Assembly: GCF_017301735.1 (NCBI RefSeq)
Contig: NZ_CP071090.1
Location: 3,834,001 to 3,898,000, forward strand
Origin: Pyxidicoccus parkwaysis
GTDB lineage: Bacteria; Myxococcota; Myxococcia; Myxococcales; Myxococcaceae
Direction of reading: 5' to 3'
Length of the DNA stretch: 64,000 nucleotides
The notes under the pieces are model-generated. The model ran no database searches and was not told the origin of the DNA. It was given only the letters and a program-made list of their open reading frames with translations. Positions 56,026 through 64,000 of this stretch are shown piece after piece (position 1 is the stretch's first letter; the number at the start of each line of letters is the position of its first letter). Made by a program: the position numbers and the translations under genes.

Positions 56026-56802
56026 ATGGCCTACGAGAACATCCGGCTGGAGCAGGACGGCGCAGTAGCAACGCTCTTCATCGACCGTCCCAAGGCGCTC
56101 AACGCCCTCAACAGCAAGACGCTGCAGGAGATGGAGGCCGCGCTGGGCTCCATCGGCACGGACGTGCGCGTGCTCATCGTCACCGGCGGTGGCGAGAAGG
56201 CCTTCGTCGCCGGCGCGGACATCGCGGAGATGGCGGCGCTGAGCGAGACGCAGGCGCAGGAGTTCGGCGCGCTCGGCCACCGCGTGATGGCCGCGCTGGA
56301 GGCGCTGCCCATTCCGACCATCGCGGCCGTCAACGGCTTCGCGCTCGGCGGCGGGTGCGAGCTGGCCCTGGCGTGCGACCTCATCTACGCGTCGGAGAAG
56401 GCGAAGCTCGGCCTGCCCGAGGTGGGCCTGGGCGTCATCCCCGGCTTCGGCGGCACGCAGCGCCTCACCCGCGCGGTGGGCCGCGCTCGCGCCAAGGAGC
56501 TCATCTTCACCGGCGAGCGCATCGACGCGGTGAAGGCGAAGGAGCTGGGCCTCGTGCTGGAGGTGCTCGCCCCCGAGGCGCTGCTGCCGCACTGCCGCGA
56601 GGTGGCCGCGAAGATGCTCAAGAACGGCCCGCTCGCCATCGCCAAGGCCAAGCGCGTCATCGAGCAGGGCGCGGACCAGGACCTGCGCGTCGCCAACGAG
56701 CTGGAGCGCAAGACGTTCGGCGAGCTGTTCGGCTCGGCGGACCAGCGCGAGGGCATGAAGGCCTTCCTGGAGAAGCGCCCCGCGTCCTTCACCGGGAAGT
56801 GA
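56026..56802 (+). CDS. Enoyl-CoA hydratase (crotonase)
   Basis: A 258-residue crotonase-fold protein. AFVAGADIAEM (59-69) supplies the first oxyanion-hole backbone, and GFALGGGCELALACD (104-118) the second with Glu112. LPEVGLGVIPGFGGTQRL (130-147) carries the second catalytic Glu132. Both catalytic glutamates of true hydratases are present, so it should hydrate 2-enoyl-CoA to 3-hydroxyacyl-CoA, feeding the dehydrogenase encoded just upstream. The start is ATG 56026, after CGGAG. Confidence 0.95.
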   Translation: MAYENIRLEQDGAVATLFIDRPKALNALNSKTLQEMEAALGSIGTDVRVLIVTGGGEKAFVAGADIAEMAALSETQAQEFGALGHRVMAALEALPIPTIAAVNGFALGGGCELALACDLIYASEKAKLGLPEVGLGVIPGFGGTQRLTRAVGRARAKELIFTGERIDAVKAKELGLVLEVLAPEALLPHCREVAAKMLKNGPLAIAKAKRVIEQGADQDLRVANELERKTFGELFGSADQREGMKAFLEKRPASFTGK

Positions 56803-56803
56803 A

Positions 56804-57502
56804 GTGCGGCGGACGCTCGCGGCCGGAGGACTGCTGACGTGCCTCCTGGCCGCGGTGCCGTCATGGGCCGCGGAAGGGGAGGACGGGGACAAGCGCGCCT
56901 CGCCGCTCGTCTCGTGGAAGCGCTCGCTCTGCATCTACACCGGGTGCTTCCTCGAGCCGCTCATCCCCGATGTCCGCTACGAGTGGGGCGCGGACTCGAA
57001 GGAGCGGTGGCTCCTGTCCTGGCCCGTGCACCCGTGGGCCTCGCCGCCCCTGGACATCCCGGGGCCCACGCTGTTCGTCTCGCCCTTCATCGAGCCGCAG
57101 CTGCGGCTGAAGCCTTCCGTGCTGCGCCTGCTCGCCGGGGCCCGGGTGTATGTCTTTCCGGACACACTGCGCCTGGGCGTGCTGGCGGAAGGCGCGGGGC
57201 TGTGGGGCCAGGACGGCTCGGGCGGAGTGGGGGGCGTGGGGCTGACGTTCGACCTCATCGAGCGTCACCCGAACACCGTGCCGTGGACGGTGTCCCTGGT
57301 CCTCCGTCGGGCCTGGACGGGGGAGGGCAACCGCACGGACGTCTCCTTCGACGTCACCGTGCCCCTCAACATGTTCCTGGGCTCGCCCATGGATTCCGGG
57401 GAATCGGCCAGTCGCTCGTCCTCTAATCGGGACGGCAACCCGCGCTTGCGGACAGGGCCCTCCTCTTCGCTGTTCCCGAGGGGAAGCCCCCATACTATGT
57501 AG
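56804..57502 (+). CDS. Exported protein of unknown function
   Basis: The 232-residue product starts at GTG 56804, one base after the hydratase stop. It has a Sec signal peptide (LAAGGLLTCLLAAVPSWA). The mature part has alternating beta-like segments (LFVSPFIEPQLRLKP, LLAGARVYVFPDTLRLGVLAEGAGLWG, GGVGLTFDLIE, WTVSLVLRRAW, DVSFDVTVPLNMFLG), which suggests a small outer-membrane barrel. The Ser/Arg-rich last 30 residues look disordered. The family is not recognised. It lies inside the fatty-acid operon but need not share its function. Confidence 0.65.
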   Translation: MRRTLAAGGLLTCLLAAVPSWAAEGEDGDKRASPLVSWKRSLCIYTGCFLEPLIPDVRYEWGADSKERWLLSWPVHPWASPPLDIPGPTLFVSPFIEPQLRLKPSVLRLLAGARVYVFPDTLRLGVLAEGAGLWGQDGSGGVGGVGLTFDLIERHPNTVPWTVSLVLRRAWTGEGNRTDVSFDVTVPLNMFLGSPMDSGESASRSSSNRDGNPRLRTGPSSSLFPRGSPHTM

Positions 57503-57539
57503 GCCCCTCTCTCTTTTCCTCCCGCTGTCGAGGAGTCTC

Positions 57540-58682
57540 ATGAACTTCGAGCTGACCGACATCCAGCGCGAAATCCAGCGGATGACCCGCGAGTTCGCCG
57601 CCAAGGAGCTCATCCCCAACGCCCGCAAGTGGGATGAAACGCACGCGTGGCCGTCGGACGCCGTGAAGAAGCTCGCTGAGTTGTCGCTGCTGGGCGTGGC
57701 CGTCCCCGAGAACCAGGGCGGCGCCGGCCTGGACAACGTCTGTTACGCCATCGCCATGGAGGAGATCAGCCGCGGCTGTGCCTCCACCGGCGTCATCATG
57801 AGCGTGAACAACTCGCTCTACTGCGACCCGGTGATGAAGTACGGCACCGACGCGCAGAAGGAGCAGTTCCTCGCGCCCTTCGCCCGGGGCGAGAAGCTCG
57901 GCTGCTTCGGCCTCACCGAGCCCGAGGCCGGCTCCGACGCCGCCGCCCAGAAGACCGTCGCGGTGAAGCGCGGTGACGAGTACGTCATCAACGGCTCCAA
58001 GAACTGGATCACCAACGGCCCGAAGGCGGACGCCATCGTCCTCTTCACGATGACGGACAAGGCGAAGGGCAACAAGGGCATCACCGCGTTCCTCGTGCCC
58101 ACCAACACCCCCGGCTTCATCCGCGCCGAGCCCGACAAGAAGATGGGCATCAGCGCCGCCTGGTCCTGCTCCATGTTCTTCGAGGACATGCGCGTGCCGG
58201 CGAAGAACATCCTGGGCAAGGAGGGCGACGGCTTCAAGATCGCCATGAGCACGCTGGACGGCGGCCGCATCGGCATCGCCTCGCAGGCGCTCGGCATCGC
58301 GCGCGCGGCGTACGAGGAGGCGGTGCGCTACTCCGGTGAGCGCAAGTCCTTCGGCAAGCCCATCCGCGAGCACCAGGCCATCCAGTTCATGATTGCCGAC
58401 ATGGCCACGGAGATCGACGCGGCCCGCCTGCTGGTATGGCGCGCGGCGCTGATGAAGGACAAGGGCGTGCGTCACAGCCCGGAGAGCGCCATGGCCAAGC
58501 TGTACGCCTCCGAGATGGCCAGCCGCGTGGCGAACAAGGCCCTCCAGGTGCACGGCGGCATGGGCTACAGCAAGGAGATGGACGCCGAGCGCCACGTGCG
58601 CGACGCGCGCATCACCGAAATCTACGAGGGGACGAGCGAGATTCAGCGCATCGTCATCTCCGCCAACCTGTTGAAGGAGTAG
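57540..58682 (+). CDS. Short-chain acyl-CoA dehydrogenase
   Basis: A 380-residue FAD enzyme preceded by GAGGAG. It has the family signatures CFGLTEPEAGSDAAA (about 121-135), INGSKNWITNGP and the FAD/dimer segment GRIGIASQALGIARAAYEEA. The C-terminal signature KALQVHGGMGYSKE precedes the catalytic base Glu363 in IYEGTSEIQR. It oxidises acyl-CoA to 2-enoyl-CoA, passing electrons to ETF. The signatures fit butyryl- or branched-chain-CoA types best; exact chain length cannot be told. Confidence 0.93.
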   Translation: MNFELTDIQREIQRMTREFAAKELIPNARKWDETHAWPSDAVKKLAELSLLGVAVPENQGGAGLDNVCYAIAMEEISRGCASTGVIMSVNNSLYCDPVMKYGTDAQKEQFLAPFARGEKLGCFGLTEPEAGSDAAAQKTVAVKRGDEYVINGSKNWITNGPKADAIVLFTMTDKAKGNKGITAFLVPTNTPGFIRAEPDKKMGISAAWSCSMFFEDMRVPAKNILGKEGDGFKIAMSTLDGGRIGIASQALGIARAAYEEAVRYSGERKSFGKPIREHQAIQFMIADMATEIDAARLLVWRAALMKDKGVRHSPESAMAKLYASEMASRVANKALQVHGGMGYSKEMDAERHVRDARITEIYEGTSEIQRIVISANLLKE

Positions 58683-58687
58683 ACGCG

Positions 58688-59140
58688 ATGAAGCGGGTCC
58701 TCCTCCCTGCGGTCCTTCTTGTCTCGGCGGTGGCGCTCGCGCAGGGCGCTCCCGCGAAGAAGTCCTCCGGCGGGAAGCCCGCCCAGGCTCCGGCCACGGC
58801 CCCCGCGAAGAGCGAGGGGCCGGACGTGGAGCACATGCCCTTCACCCCGGACTCCATCAAGCAGGTCGTCGCGCACAACCAGGGTCGCATCCAGGAGTGC
58901 TACGAGGACCACATGGCGGAGAAGGACAAGAAGGTGGAGGGCCGGCTGATGACGACCTTCACCATCGACGCCAACGGGCTGGTGAAGAAGGCGAAGGTGG
59001 TGAAGAAGTCGAGCACGCTGAAGGACCCGGGCCTGCACGACTGCGTGGTGTCGGTGCTGTCGTCCATGACGTTCCCCAAGCCTCCGGACGGCGCGGACCA
59101 CCCCATCGAGTACCCGTTCAACCTCAAGGCCATCGAGTAG
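58688..59140 (+). CDS. AgmX/PglI C-terminal domain protein, secreted
   Basis: A 150-residue protein with a signal peptide (VLLPAVLLVSAVALAQ), an Ala/Pro/Lys-rich linker (about 20-45) and one AgmX/PglI C-terminal (TonB-like) domain. The domain has GRIQECYEDHMAEKDKKVEGRL, the FTIDANGLV strand, CVVSVLSSMTFPKPP and YPFNLKAIE; the two cysteines are the usual pair. This domain is frequent in myxobacterial gliding-motility and secretion proteins. Single-domain periplasmic versions have no known role. It begins six bases after the acyl-CoA dehydrogenase stop and sits between two such dehydrogenase genes. Confidence 0.8.
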   Translation: MKRVLLPAVLLVSAVALAQGAPAKKSSGGKPAQAPATAPAKSEGPDVEHMPFTPDSIKQVVAHNQGRIQECYEDHMAEKDKKVEGRLMTTFTIDANGLVKKAKVVKKSSTLKDPGLHDCVVSVLSSMTFPKPPDGADHPIEYPFNLKAIE

Positions 59141-59150
59141 GAAGACCGCC

Positions 59151-60296
59151 GTGAACCTCGAGCTGACCGAGACCCAGACGCTGATTCGCGACACCGCCCG
59201 CAAGTTCGCGCGCGAGCGCGTGGCCCCGCAGGCCCGCACCCTGGACCGTGAGGAGCGCTTCCCCACGGAGCTCTACAAGGAGATGGGCGAGTTGGGGCTG
59301 CTCGGGGTGAACATCCCGGCGAAGTACGGCGGCTCGGAGGCGGGCGTCGTCTCCTACTCGCTGGCCATGATGGAGATGGCAGCGGCGGACGCGTCCACGG
59401 CCGTCACCATGGCCGTGACGAACATGTGCGCGGAGCTCATCAACGCCTTCGGCACCGACGCGCAGCGCGAGAAGTACGTCACGAAGCTGACCTCGGGCGA
59501 GGCGATTGCCGGCTCCTTCGCGCTGTCCGAGCCGCACGCGGGCTCGGACCCGGGGGCCATGCTCACCTCGGCGGTGAAGCGCGGGGACACGTATGTCCTC
59601 AACGGCACCAAGCAGTGGATTACGTCGGGTGCCTACGCGGGCGTCATGGTGGTGTGGGCGCGCACGGCGCCGACGGGGAACAAGGGCCTGTCGTGCTTCA
59701 TCGTGGAGGGTGGGACGAAGGGTCTCATCATCGGGAAGCACGAGGACAAGATGGGCCTGCGCTCCTCGAACACGGTGGCGCTGACGTTCGAGGACTGTGA
59801 GATTCCGGCGGAGAACCTCCTGGGCTCGGAGGGGCAGGGCTTCCGGCTGGCGATGACGGCGCTGGACGGTGGGCGCATCGGCATCGCCTCGCAGGCGTGC
59901 GGCGTGGGCCGCGCGGCGCTGGAGGCGGCGGTGGCGTACGCGAAGGACCGCAAGGCCTTCGGCCAGGCGATTGGCGAGTTCCAGGCGCCGCGCTTCATGA
60001 TGGCGGACATGAAGACGCAGCTCGAGGCGGCGGAATTGCTGACGCTGCGCGCGGCGTACCTGAAGGAGCAGGGCCAGCCCTTCTCGCGCGAGGCTTCCAT
60101 GGCGAAGCTGTTCGCCAGCGAGATGAGCAACAAGGTGGCCGACAAGGCCGTGCAGCTTCACGGCGGCTACGGCTACATCGACGAGTTCCCCGTCGAGCGG
60201 TACTTCCGCGACGCGCGCGTGCAGACCATCTACGAGGGCACCAGCGAGGTGCAGCGGATGGTGATTGCCCGCGAGACGTTCAAGCTGCTGGGCTGA
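59151..60296 (+). CDS. Acyl-CoA dehydrogenase
   Basis: A 381-residue paralogue of the dehydrogenase two genes upstream, starting at GTG 59151 after GGAAG. Signatures are SFALSEPHAGSDPGAM, LNGTKQWITSG, GRIGIASQACGVGRAALEAA and KAVQLHGGYGYIDEFPVERYFRD, with catalytic Glu362 in IYEGTSEVQR. FAD cofactor and ETF partner are as for the family. Having two enzymes in one operon suggests substrates of different length or branching. A hairpin terminator follows 18 bases after the stop. Confidence 0.93.
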   Translation: MNLELTETQTLIRDTARKFARERVAPQARTLDREERFPTELYKEMGELGLLGVNIPAKYGGSEAGVVSYSLAMMEMAAADASTAVTMAVTNMCAELINAFGTDAQREKYVTKLTSGEAIAGSFALSEPHAGSDPGAMLTSAVKRGDTYVLNGTKQWITSGAYAGVMVVWARTAPTGNKGLSCFIVEGGTKGLIIGKHEDKMGLRSSNTVALTFEDCEIPAENLLGSEGQGFRLAMTALDGGRIGIASQACGVGRAALEAAVAYAKDRKAFGQAIGEFQAPRFMMADMKTQLEAAELLTLRAAYLKEQGQPFSREASMAKLFASEMSNKVADKAVQLHGGYGYIDEFPVERYFRDARVQTIYEGTSEVQRMVIARETFKLLG

Positions 60297-60314
60297 GCCG
60301 GGCAGAGTGACGGC

Positions 60315-60347
60315 GCCGAGAGGGTGCCGGGTGGGCACCTTCTCGGC
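60315..60347. terminator. Hairpin terminator between convergent units
   Basis: A 14-bp stem with one G-T wobble (GCCGAGAGGGTGCC pairing with GGCACCTTCTCGGC) and a five-base loop follows the second acyl-CoA dehydrogenase gene. There is no U-run. It can also serve the convergent peptide gene on the - strand. Confidence 0.6.
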
Positions 60348-60437
60348 CATTCACACAGCCACTGTCGCCCGGGCCCGCCCCGCGCTGTGACGTCACGCGG
60401 CGCTCAGCCGCGGGGCATCCAGCTCAGGCGAGGCGGC

Positions 60438-60641
60438 TCAGTAGCAGGCGCAATCCCTGCTGCTGACGCAGAAGCCACCGCTGAATCCGGCTTCAATGCA
60501 TCCCTCGATGCAGCTGACGCAGTCGTACATGAGCGGCGCCGCCTGGGACGTGGCAGATGCCTGCGTGGCACCGAACGACACGACAAAACCTGCGGCAACG
60601 GCGAGCAATACCTGTCCTGACTTCTTCGCGAAGCGAATCAC
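60438..60641 (-). CDS. Secreted six-cysteine miniprotein
   Basis: A 67-residue product starting at GTG, with GAGAGGT upstream. It has a clean signal peptide (VLLAVAAGFVVSFGATQASA, cleavage near residue 30). The mature peptide is about 37 residues, with six cysteines spaced C-x2-C-x3-C-x9-C-x5-C-x-C and Tyr at the end. That spacing suggests three disulfides and a defensin- or bacteriocin-like knot, or a metal-binding peptide. No known family was recognised. It lies 43 bases downstream of the hydroxylase gene on the same strand and may be co-transcribed with it. Confidence 0.65.
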   Translation of the reverse strand: MIRFAKKSGQVLLAVAAGFVVSFGATQASATSQAAPLMYDCVSCIEGCIEAGFSGGFCVSSRDCACY

Positions 60642-60684
60642 GGTGACCTCTCAGCGGGGTTGAACAGCAGTCGCGTGGAGCAGC

Positions 60685-61806
60685 CTACCCGTACGGCGTC
60701 TCCTCGTGCTTCTGGAAGGGGTACGCGAGCTGGCCGAGGTACGTCTCCGGCGGCTGGAACTTCGTGGTGCCGTACTTCTTCGGCATGTGCGTGGGCAGGT
60801 ACGCCGTGCCGAACATCCAGTCGATGAAGGAGAGGAAGACGGCGAAGTTCTTGTCGATGCCCTCGTCGTCGGACGTGTGGTGCCAGTGGTGGAACTCGGG
60901 CGTGGCGAACACCCAGCGCAGCACCGGCCAGCGGTGATTCACGTTGGCGTGGATGTACACGGCGTGGAAGGACACGAAGACGAGGTACGCGTAGATGGCC
61001 GGTGGCGCGAAGCCGAGGATGAACACCGGCACGAAGGCCAGCGTGCGATTCACCAGCACGTCCACCAGGTGCGAGCGCGAGCTGGCCAACCAGTCCATGT
61101 GCAGGCTGGAGTGGTGGATGGCGTGGAACTTCCACATCCACGGGAAGTGGTGGAAGGCGCGGTGCACCCAGTAGCTCACCAGGTCCACGACGAAGAGGAT
61201 TTCGAAGAACTGGAGCCACAGCGGCTGCGAGGCCACCGTGGCCTGGAACTCCAGCTTCACCGCCCAGGCGAAGAAGACCTGCGCCGGAATCAGCGTGGCG
61301 AAGGAGACGAGCTGCACGCCCATGTGGCTGATGAAGAGGTGCTTCAGGTCCGTCTGCCAGCCGAGCCTGAAAATCGGCTGCTCCGTCTGCGCCCACAGCC
61401 GCTCCATGGGGATGAAGAGCAGGCCCAGCACCAGCAGCTCGAGGACGAAGTAGTCCAGGCCCGCGCTGAAGGCCCGCGCCTGATGCGTGAGGGGCTCGGC
61501 CTCGGCACCGCCCATCAGCAGCGCCACCAGCGCGAGCGCCATGGCGATGCCACCGTGCGCCTTGGAGCGCAGCGTGAGCACGCTCAGCATGCCCAGCGCG
61601 AAGGTGAGGACGATGGAACCCTGGAGGATGGCGCGGAAGACGCCGATGTGGTCGGCGTAGAAGCCCCGGGCGTCGTTCGTCACCAGCAGGTGCGGGAAGA
61701 GGAAGCAGAACTCGGCGAAGATGCACAGCACGCCGAGCAGGCCGGCCGTGACACCGGCGCGCTTGCCGAGGTCCGTGCGGACGGCGGGGGAGAGAAGGGC
61801 GTTCAA
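60685..61806 (-). CDS. Fatty acid hydroxylase / sterol desaturase family membrane enzyme
   Basis: A 373-residue protein starting at a TTG codon with a weak ribosome site, so the start is uncertain by a few residues. The first half has about five hydrophobic segments. The di-iron histidine motifs are HRAFHH (215-220), HAIHH (228-232), HANVNH (286-291) and HHWHH (306-310), the full set for an active non-haem di-iron centre. Family members hydroxylate or desaturate lipids, sterols or carotenoids in the membrane. The substrate is unknown, although sterol-like or alkyl-ether lipids are plausible for myxobacteria. Confidence 0.88.
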   Translation of the reverse strand: MNALLSPAVRTDLGKRAGVTAGLLGVLCIFAEFCFLFPHLLVTNDARGFYADHIGVFRAILQGSIVLTFALGMLSVLTLRSKAHGGIAMALALVALLMGGAEAEPLTHQARAFSAGLDYFVLELLVLGLLFIPMERLWAQTEQPIFRLGWQTDLKHLFISHMGVQLVSFATLIPAQVFFAWAVKLEFQATVASQPLWLQFFEILFVVDLVSYWVHRAFHHFPWMWKFHAIHHSSLHMDWLASSRSHLVDVLVNRTLAFVPVFILGFAPPAIYAYLVFVSFHAVYIHANVNHRWPVLRWVFATPEFHHWHHTSDDEGIDKNFAVFLSFIDWMFGTAYLPTHMPKKYGTTKFQPPETYLGQLAYPFQKHEETPYG

Positions 61807-61921
61807 GAGACGGGGCCTGGGGTGTGAGACCCGCGTGACTTTACTACGCCGCCTCGTGCTCCCGAGGCGGCGCCCCTCCAGGTCGACGGGGACTCACCGC
61901 GCGTCCGAAGCACCGAGCGTC

Positions 61922-62074
61922 CGCGTCTTCCTCGCGGCCACTGCGCGGCGTCGCGGACGTGCAGGGCTTCAGCGGTTCCGCGCCCGCGTCTTCCTCGCGG
62001 CCATTGCGCGGCGTCGCGGAAGTGCAGGGCTTCAGCGGCCCCGCACCCGCTTCTTCTTCAGGGCCGCGACGCGC
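61922..62074. repeat. 63-bp tandem repeat overlapping the end of the kinase gene
   Basis: Copy 1 is 61922-61984 and copy 2 is 61985-62047, with about four differences in 63. A partial third copy starts at 62048 inside the kinase coding region. The kinase stop codon lies in copy 2, so copy 1 is a duplicate of the gene's 3' end. The period is a multiple of three. Confidence 0.75.
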
Positions 62075-64000
62075 TTGGACGGCGCCTCGGGCGTGGGCGT
62101 CTGCGCGTCGTCCCGGGCCTGCTCCAGCCACAAATCAATCTCCGTCACCCGCGCTGTCTTCTGCAGCTCCGCGAAGCGCTCCCGGGCACGCACGGCCTCC
62201 GCGCGGCTGTTCGCGAGCTCCGTCCCCGTCTGCCAGAGCGCGCGGGCCAGGGCGAAGCCCGTCTGTGCCAGGGCCTCGGGCTCAGCCTCCTCATAGGCGA
62301 GCGCCTTGCGCAGGGGCTCAATCGCATCGGCGGCGCGGCCCTGGGCCAGCAGCACCTGACCGATGCCGTCGTACGAGTACGAGAGGTCCGAGTCTTCCTC
62401 GCCCAGCGCGTTGCGCTTGAGCTCCACCGCGCGCTGGAAGGTCGCGAGCGCCTCGTCATGGCGCTTCAGGTCGATGAGGCACATGCCCACCTCATCCAGC
62501 GCATCCGCCACCAGTGGGTGCTCGGGGCCGAGCGCGGCCTTTCGCACCTCGAGCGCCGCCTGCGCGTGGGTGAGCGCCCGCGCGGCGTCTCCGCTCTCGC
62601 GCAGCGCGGTGGCAAGCATGGCGTGGCGGTTGCCCATCTCCGGATGGTCCGCCCCCTTCGCGGCCTCCGTCTGTTGCAGCGCCTCGGTGAGGAACTGGAT
62701 GGCGCGCGAGGACTCTCCCTGCCGCAGGGCCACGAGGCCGAGGCTGAAGCTCACCTTCGCGCGCTTCGGATGCTCGGACCCCAGCGTGTCCTCTTGCAGT
62801 GCGCGCGCCTTCTCGAAGAAGTCGCGGGCCTGCGGGTAGCGGCCCTGCATCAGACAGATGTTGCCCAGGTTGCCCATCAGGTCCATGGCCAGCAGCGGCT
62901 CGCCGCCGAGGCGGGTGAGGAGCGCCTGCGCCACCTCGCCCCAGCGCTCCGCTTGCCCCGTCTGGCCGTGGTTGGCCTGCGCGAAGATGAGCCGGATGAG
63001 AATCTCCAACCGCATCCGGTCCGAGCGGCTCGCCTCCGCCGCATCGAGCGCCTTCTCCAACTCGCGCAGGCCCGCGTCCGCGTCGCCCATCTGCACCTGG
63101 AGCCAGCCCAGGTGGTTGCGCAGCTCGGCCTGGAGCGGGAGCCACTCGGCGGCGTCCACCCCTGGCTGGAGACGCTTCGCCTCCTCCAGCGCCTTCGGGT
63201 AGCGGCCCGCATCGAAGAGCGCCTTCACCTCCGCGAGCCGCGCGTCGAGCTGGTCGATGGAGGCCCGCAGCCTCGGGTTCGCCGGCCGTGGCGTCTGTTC
63301 CGTCAGCGCCTCCACGTCTCCGCACTGGGACAGCGAGGGCAGGGCGGCCGTCGCGTCCACGGCCCGCTCCACCACCTTGCCGTCCGCCTCGGTCAGCTGG
63401 CCCACCAGCGCCCCGAGGTCCTTGCGCCGCCGCTCCAGACACACCATGCGCAGCGACATCAACTCTTCCGTCTGCGCGCCGCGCACGCGGGTGTCCTCGC
63501 AAACGGTGGTGTGCTGCCGGGCCCAGTCCCGCGCGTACCCATCCAGCATCCGCGTCACGCGCTCCGCGCTCTCCTTCGCGAAGGGGCGGCCCGTCGCCGC
63601 GAAGGCCGCCTCCAGCTTCTGTCTCGCGGCGGGGCCCCAGGTAGAGGCCACCAGCGACTCGGAGCCCGTGCACAGCTCAGCGCGGTGATGCACGTAGACG
63701 CCGAAGCCCAGTGCGGCCAGCGCGGCGGTGCCCACGCCCAGCAGCGCCATCCTCCAGCGCGACTGGCGCGTGTGCTGGGACAGGGCCTCCAGCAGCGCGT
63801 CCATGGACGCGAAGCGGTCCTCCGGGTGCAGCGAGAGGCCGCGCAGCACCACGCGCCGCACCCACGCGGGTACGCGGGCGTCCTTCGGAGGCTCGCGGAT
63901 GACGGTGCCCGGCTGAGCGCCCCGGAGGACTTCACCGGACAACGTCCCGCTCTGCTGGAGCGCCGTCGCGGCAATCCGCTGCACGTGCCGATGCTCGAAG
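62032..64000 (-). CDS. Serine/threonine protein kinase with TPR sensor domain, C-terminal part
   Basis: The frame runs off the right edge; about 656 residues are visible. The start of the visible part is the kinase C-lobe (PFEHRH-like opening seen as FEHRHVQRI, then VRRVVLRGLSLHPEDRFASMDALLEAL). One membrane segment (MALLGVGTAALAALGFGVYV) follows, then a region with cysteines and coiled helices. After that come about eight TPR-like repeats (for example GNLGNICLMQGRYPQARDFF and DEVGMCLIDLKRHDEALATF), ending in a Lys/Arg-rich tail. This is a common myxobacterial layout of an intracellular kinase joined to an external TPR part. The catalytic motifs (HRD, DFG) lie outside the window, so activity cannot be judged. 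Confidence 0.85.
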   Translation of the reverse strand, partial: FEHRHVQRIAATALQQSGTLSGEVLRGAQPGTVIREPPKDARVPAWVRRVVLRGLSLHPEDRFASMDALLEALSQHTRQSRWRMALLGVGTAALAALGFGVYVHHRAELCTGSESLVASTWGPAARQKLEAAFAATGRPFAKESAERVTRMLDGYARDWARQHTTVCEDTRVRGAQTEELMSLRMVCLERRRKDLGALVGQLTEADGKVVERAVDATAALPSLSQCGDVEALTEQTPRPANPRLRASIDQLDARLAEVKALFDAGRYPKALEEAKRLQPGVDAAEWLPLQAELRNHLGWLQVQMGDADAGLRELEKALDAAEASRSDRMRLEILIRLIFAQANHGQTGQAERWGEVAQALLTRLGGEPLLAMDLMGNLGNICLMQGRYPQARDFFEKARALQEDTLGSEHPKRAKVSFSLGLVALRQGESSRAIQFLTEALQQTEAAKGADHPEMGNRHAMLATALRESGDAARALTHAQAALEVRKAALGPEHPLVADALDEVGMCLIDLKRHDEALATFQRAVELKRNALGEEDSDLSYSYDGIGQVLLAQGRAADAIEPLRKALAYEEAEPEALAQTGFALARALWQTGTELANSRAEAVRARERFAELQKTARVTEIDLWLEQARDDAQTPTPEAPSKRVAALKKKRVRGR

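Noticed and set aside
60387..60396. Palindrome GTGACGTCAC between convergent genes
   Set aside because: It lies downstream of both genes, so a regulatory site is unlikely; a ten-base palindrome can occur by chance in such DNA.

Overview
The window is uniformly GC-rich with strong third-position G/C, and it carries hallmarks of Myxococcota: AgmX/PglI-type C-terminal domains, a Ser/Thr kinase fused to TPRs, LVIVD/TIG/Ig giant exoproteins, RHS lipoproteins and ADG-type low-complexity linkers. A Myxococcus-, Corallococcus- or Pyxidicoccus-like fruiting myxobacterium is the best guess from sequence alone.

Region 1 (1-48219, + strand) looks like one very long transcription unit. It opens with the 3' part of a gene for a giant surface or exported protein (at least 9462 residues, cut by the left edge). 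This protein is built of Ig-like domains, seven successive modules of the order LVIVD propeller - Big_5 - TIG - TIG, and a glycine-rich tail with a nearly perfect 1080-bp repeat. Translationally coupled genes (ATGA overlaps) follow for a parvulin-type foldase and a small Cys-rich lipoprotein. Next are an RHS/YD-repeat secreted protein that ends just after its core, and a 4667-residue RHS lipoprotein. The last ends in a JAMM (JAB-like) metallopeptidase-type tail and overlaps an 83-codon gene that is the obvious immunity candidate. Base composition falls visibly across the toxin tail and the immunity gene, as expected of an exchangeable toxin/immunity cassette. I read the locus as a surface-displayed polymorphic-toxin system with its own foldase.

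Region 2 (48220-51657) holds a probable degenerate gene, a HEAT-like exported protein, a two-domain rhodanese (3-mercaptopyruvate sulfurtransferase type), an ADP-ribosylglycohydrolase and a small lipoprotein.

Region 3 (51818-53934) holds the Mrp/ApbC Fe-S carrier ATPase and two small conserved-looking proteins of unknown function.

Region 4 (53982-55088, - strand) is an AT-richer single-gene insertion encoding a synthetase-only RelA/SpoT protein, a candidate toxic small alarmone synthetase or defence gene.

Region 5 (55101-60347, + strand) is a fatty-acid/short-chain acyl-CoA degradation operon: 3-hydroxybutyryl-CoA dehydrogenase, enoyl-CoA hydratase, an exported protein, an acyl-CoA dehydrogenase, an AgmX/PglI-domain protein and a second acyl-CoA dehydrogenase. 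It closes with a strong hairpin.

Region 6 (60438-64000, - strand) holds a six-cysteine secreted miniprotein, a membrane fatty-acid hydroxylase/sterol desaturase-family enzyme, and the C-terminal part of a TPR Ser/Thr kinase cut by the right edge. The kinase 3' end is followed by a 63-bp tandem repeat.

No tRNA, rRNA, CRISPR array or insertion sequence was recognised. No gene-free stretch exceeds about 300 bases.
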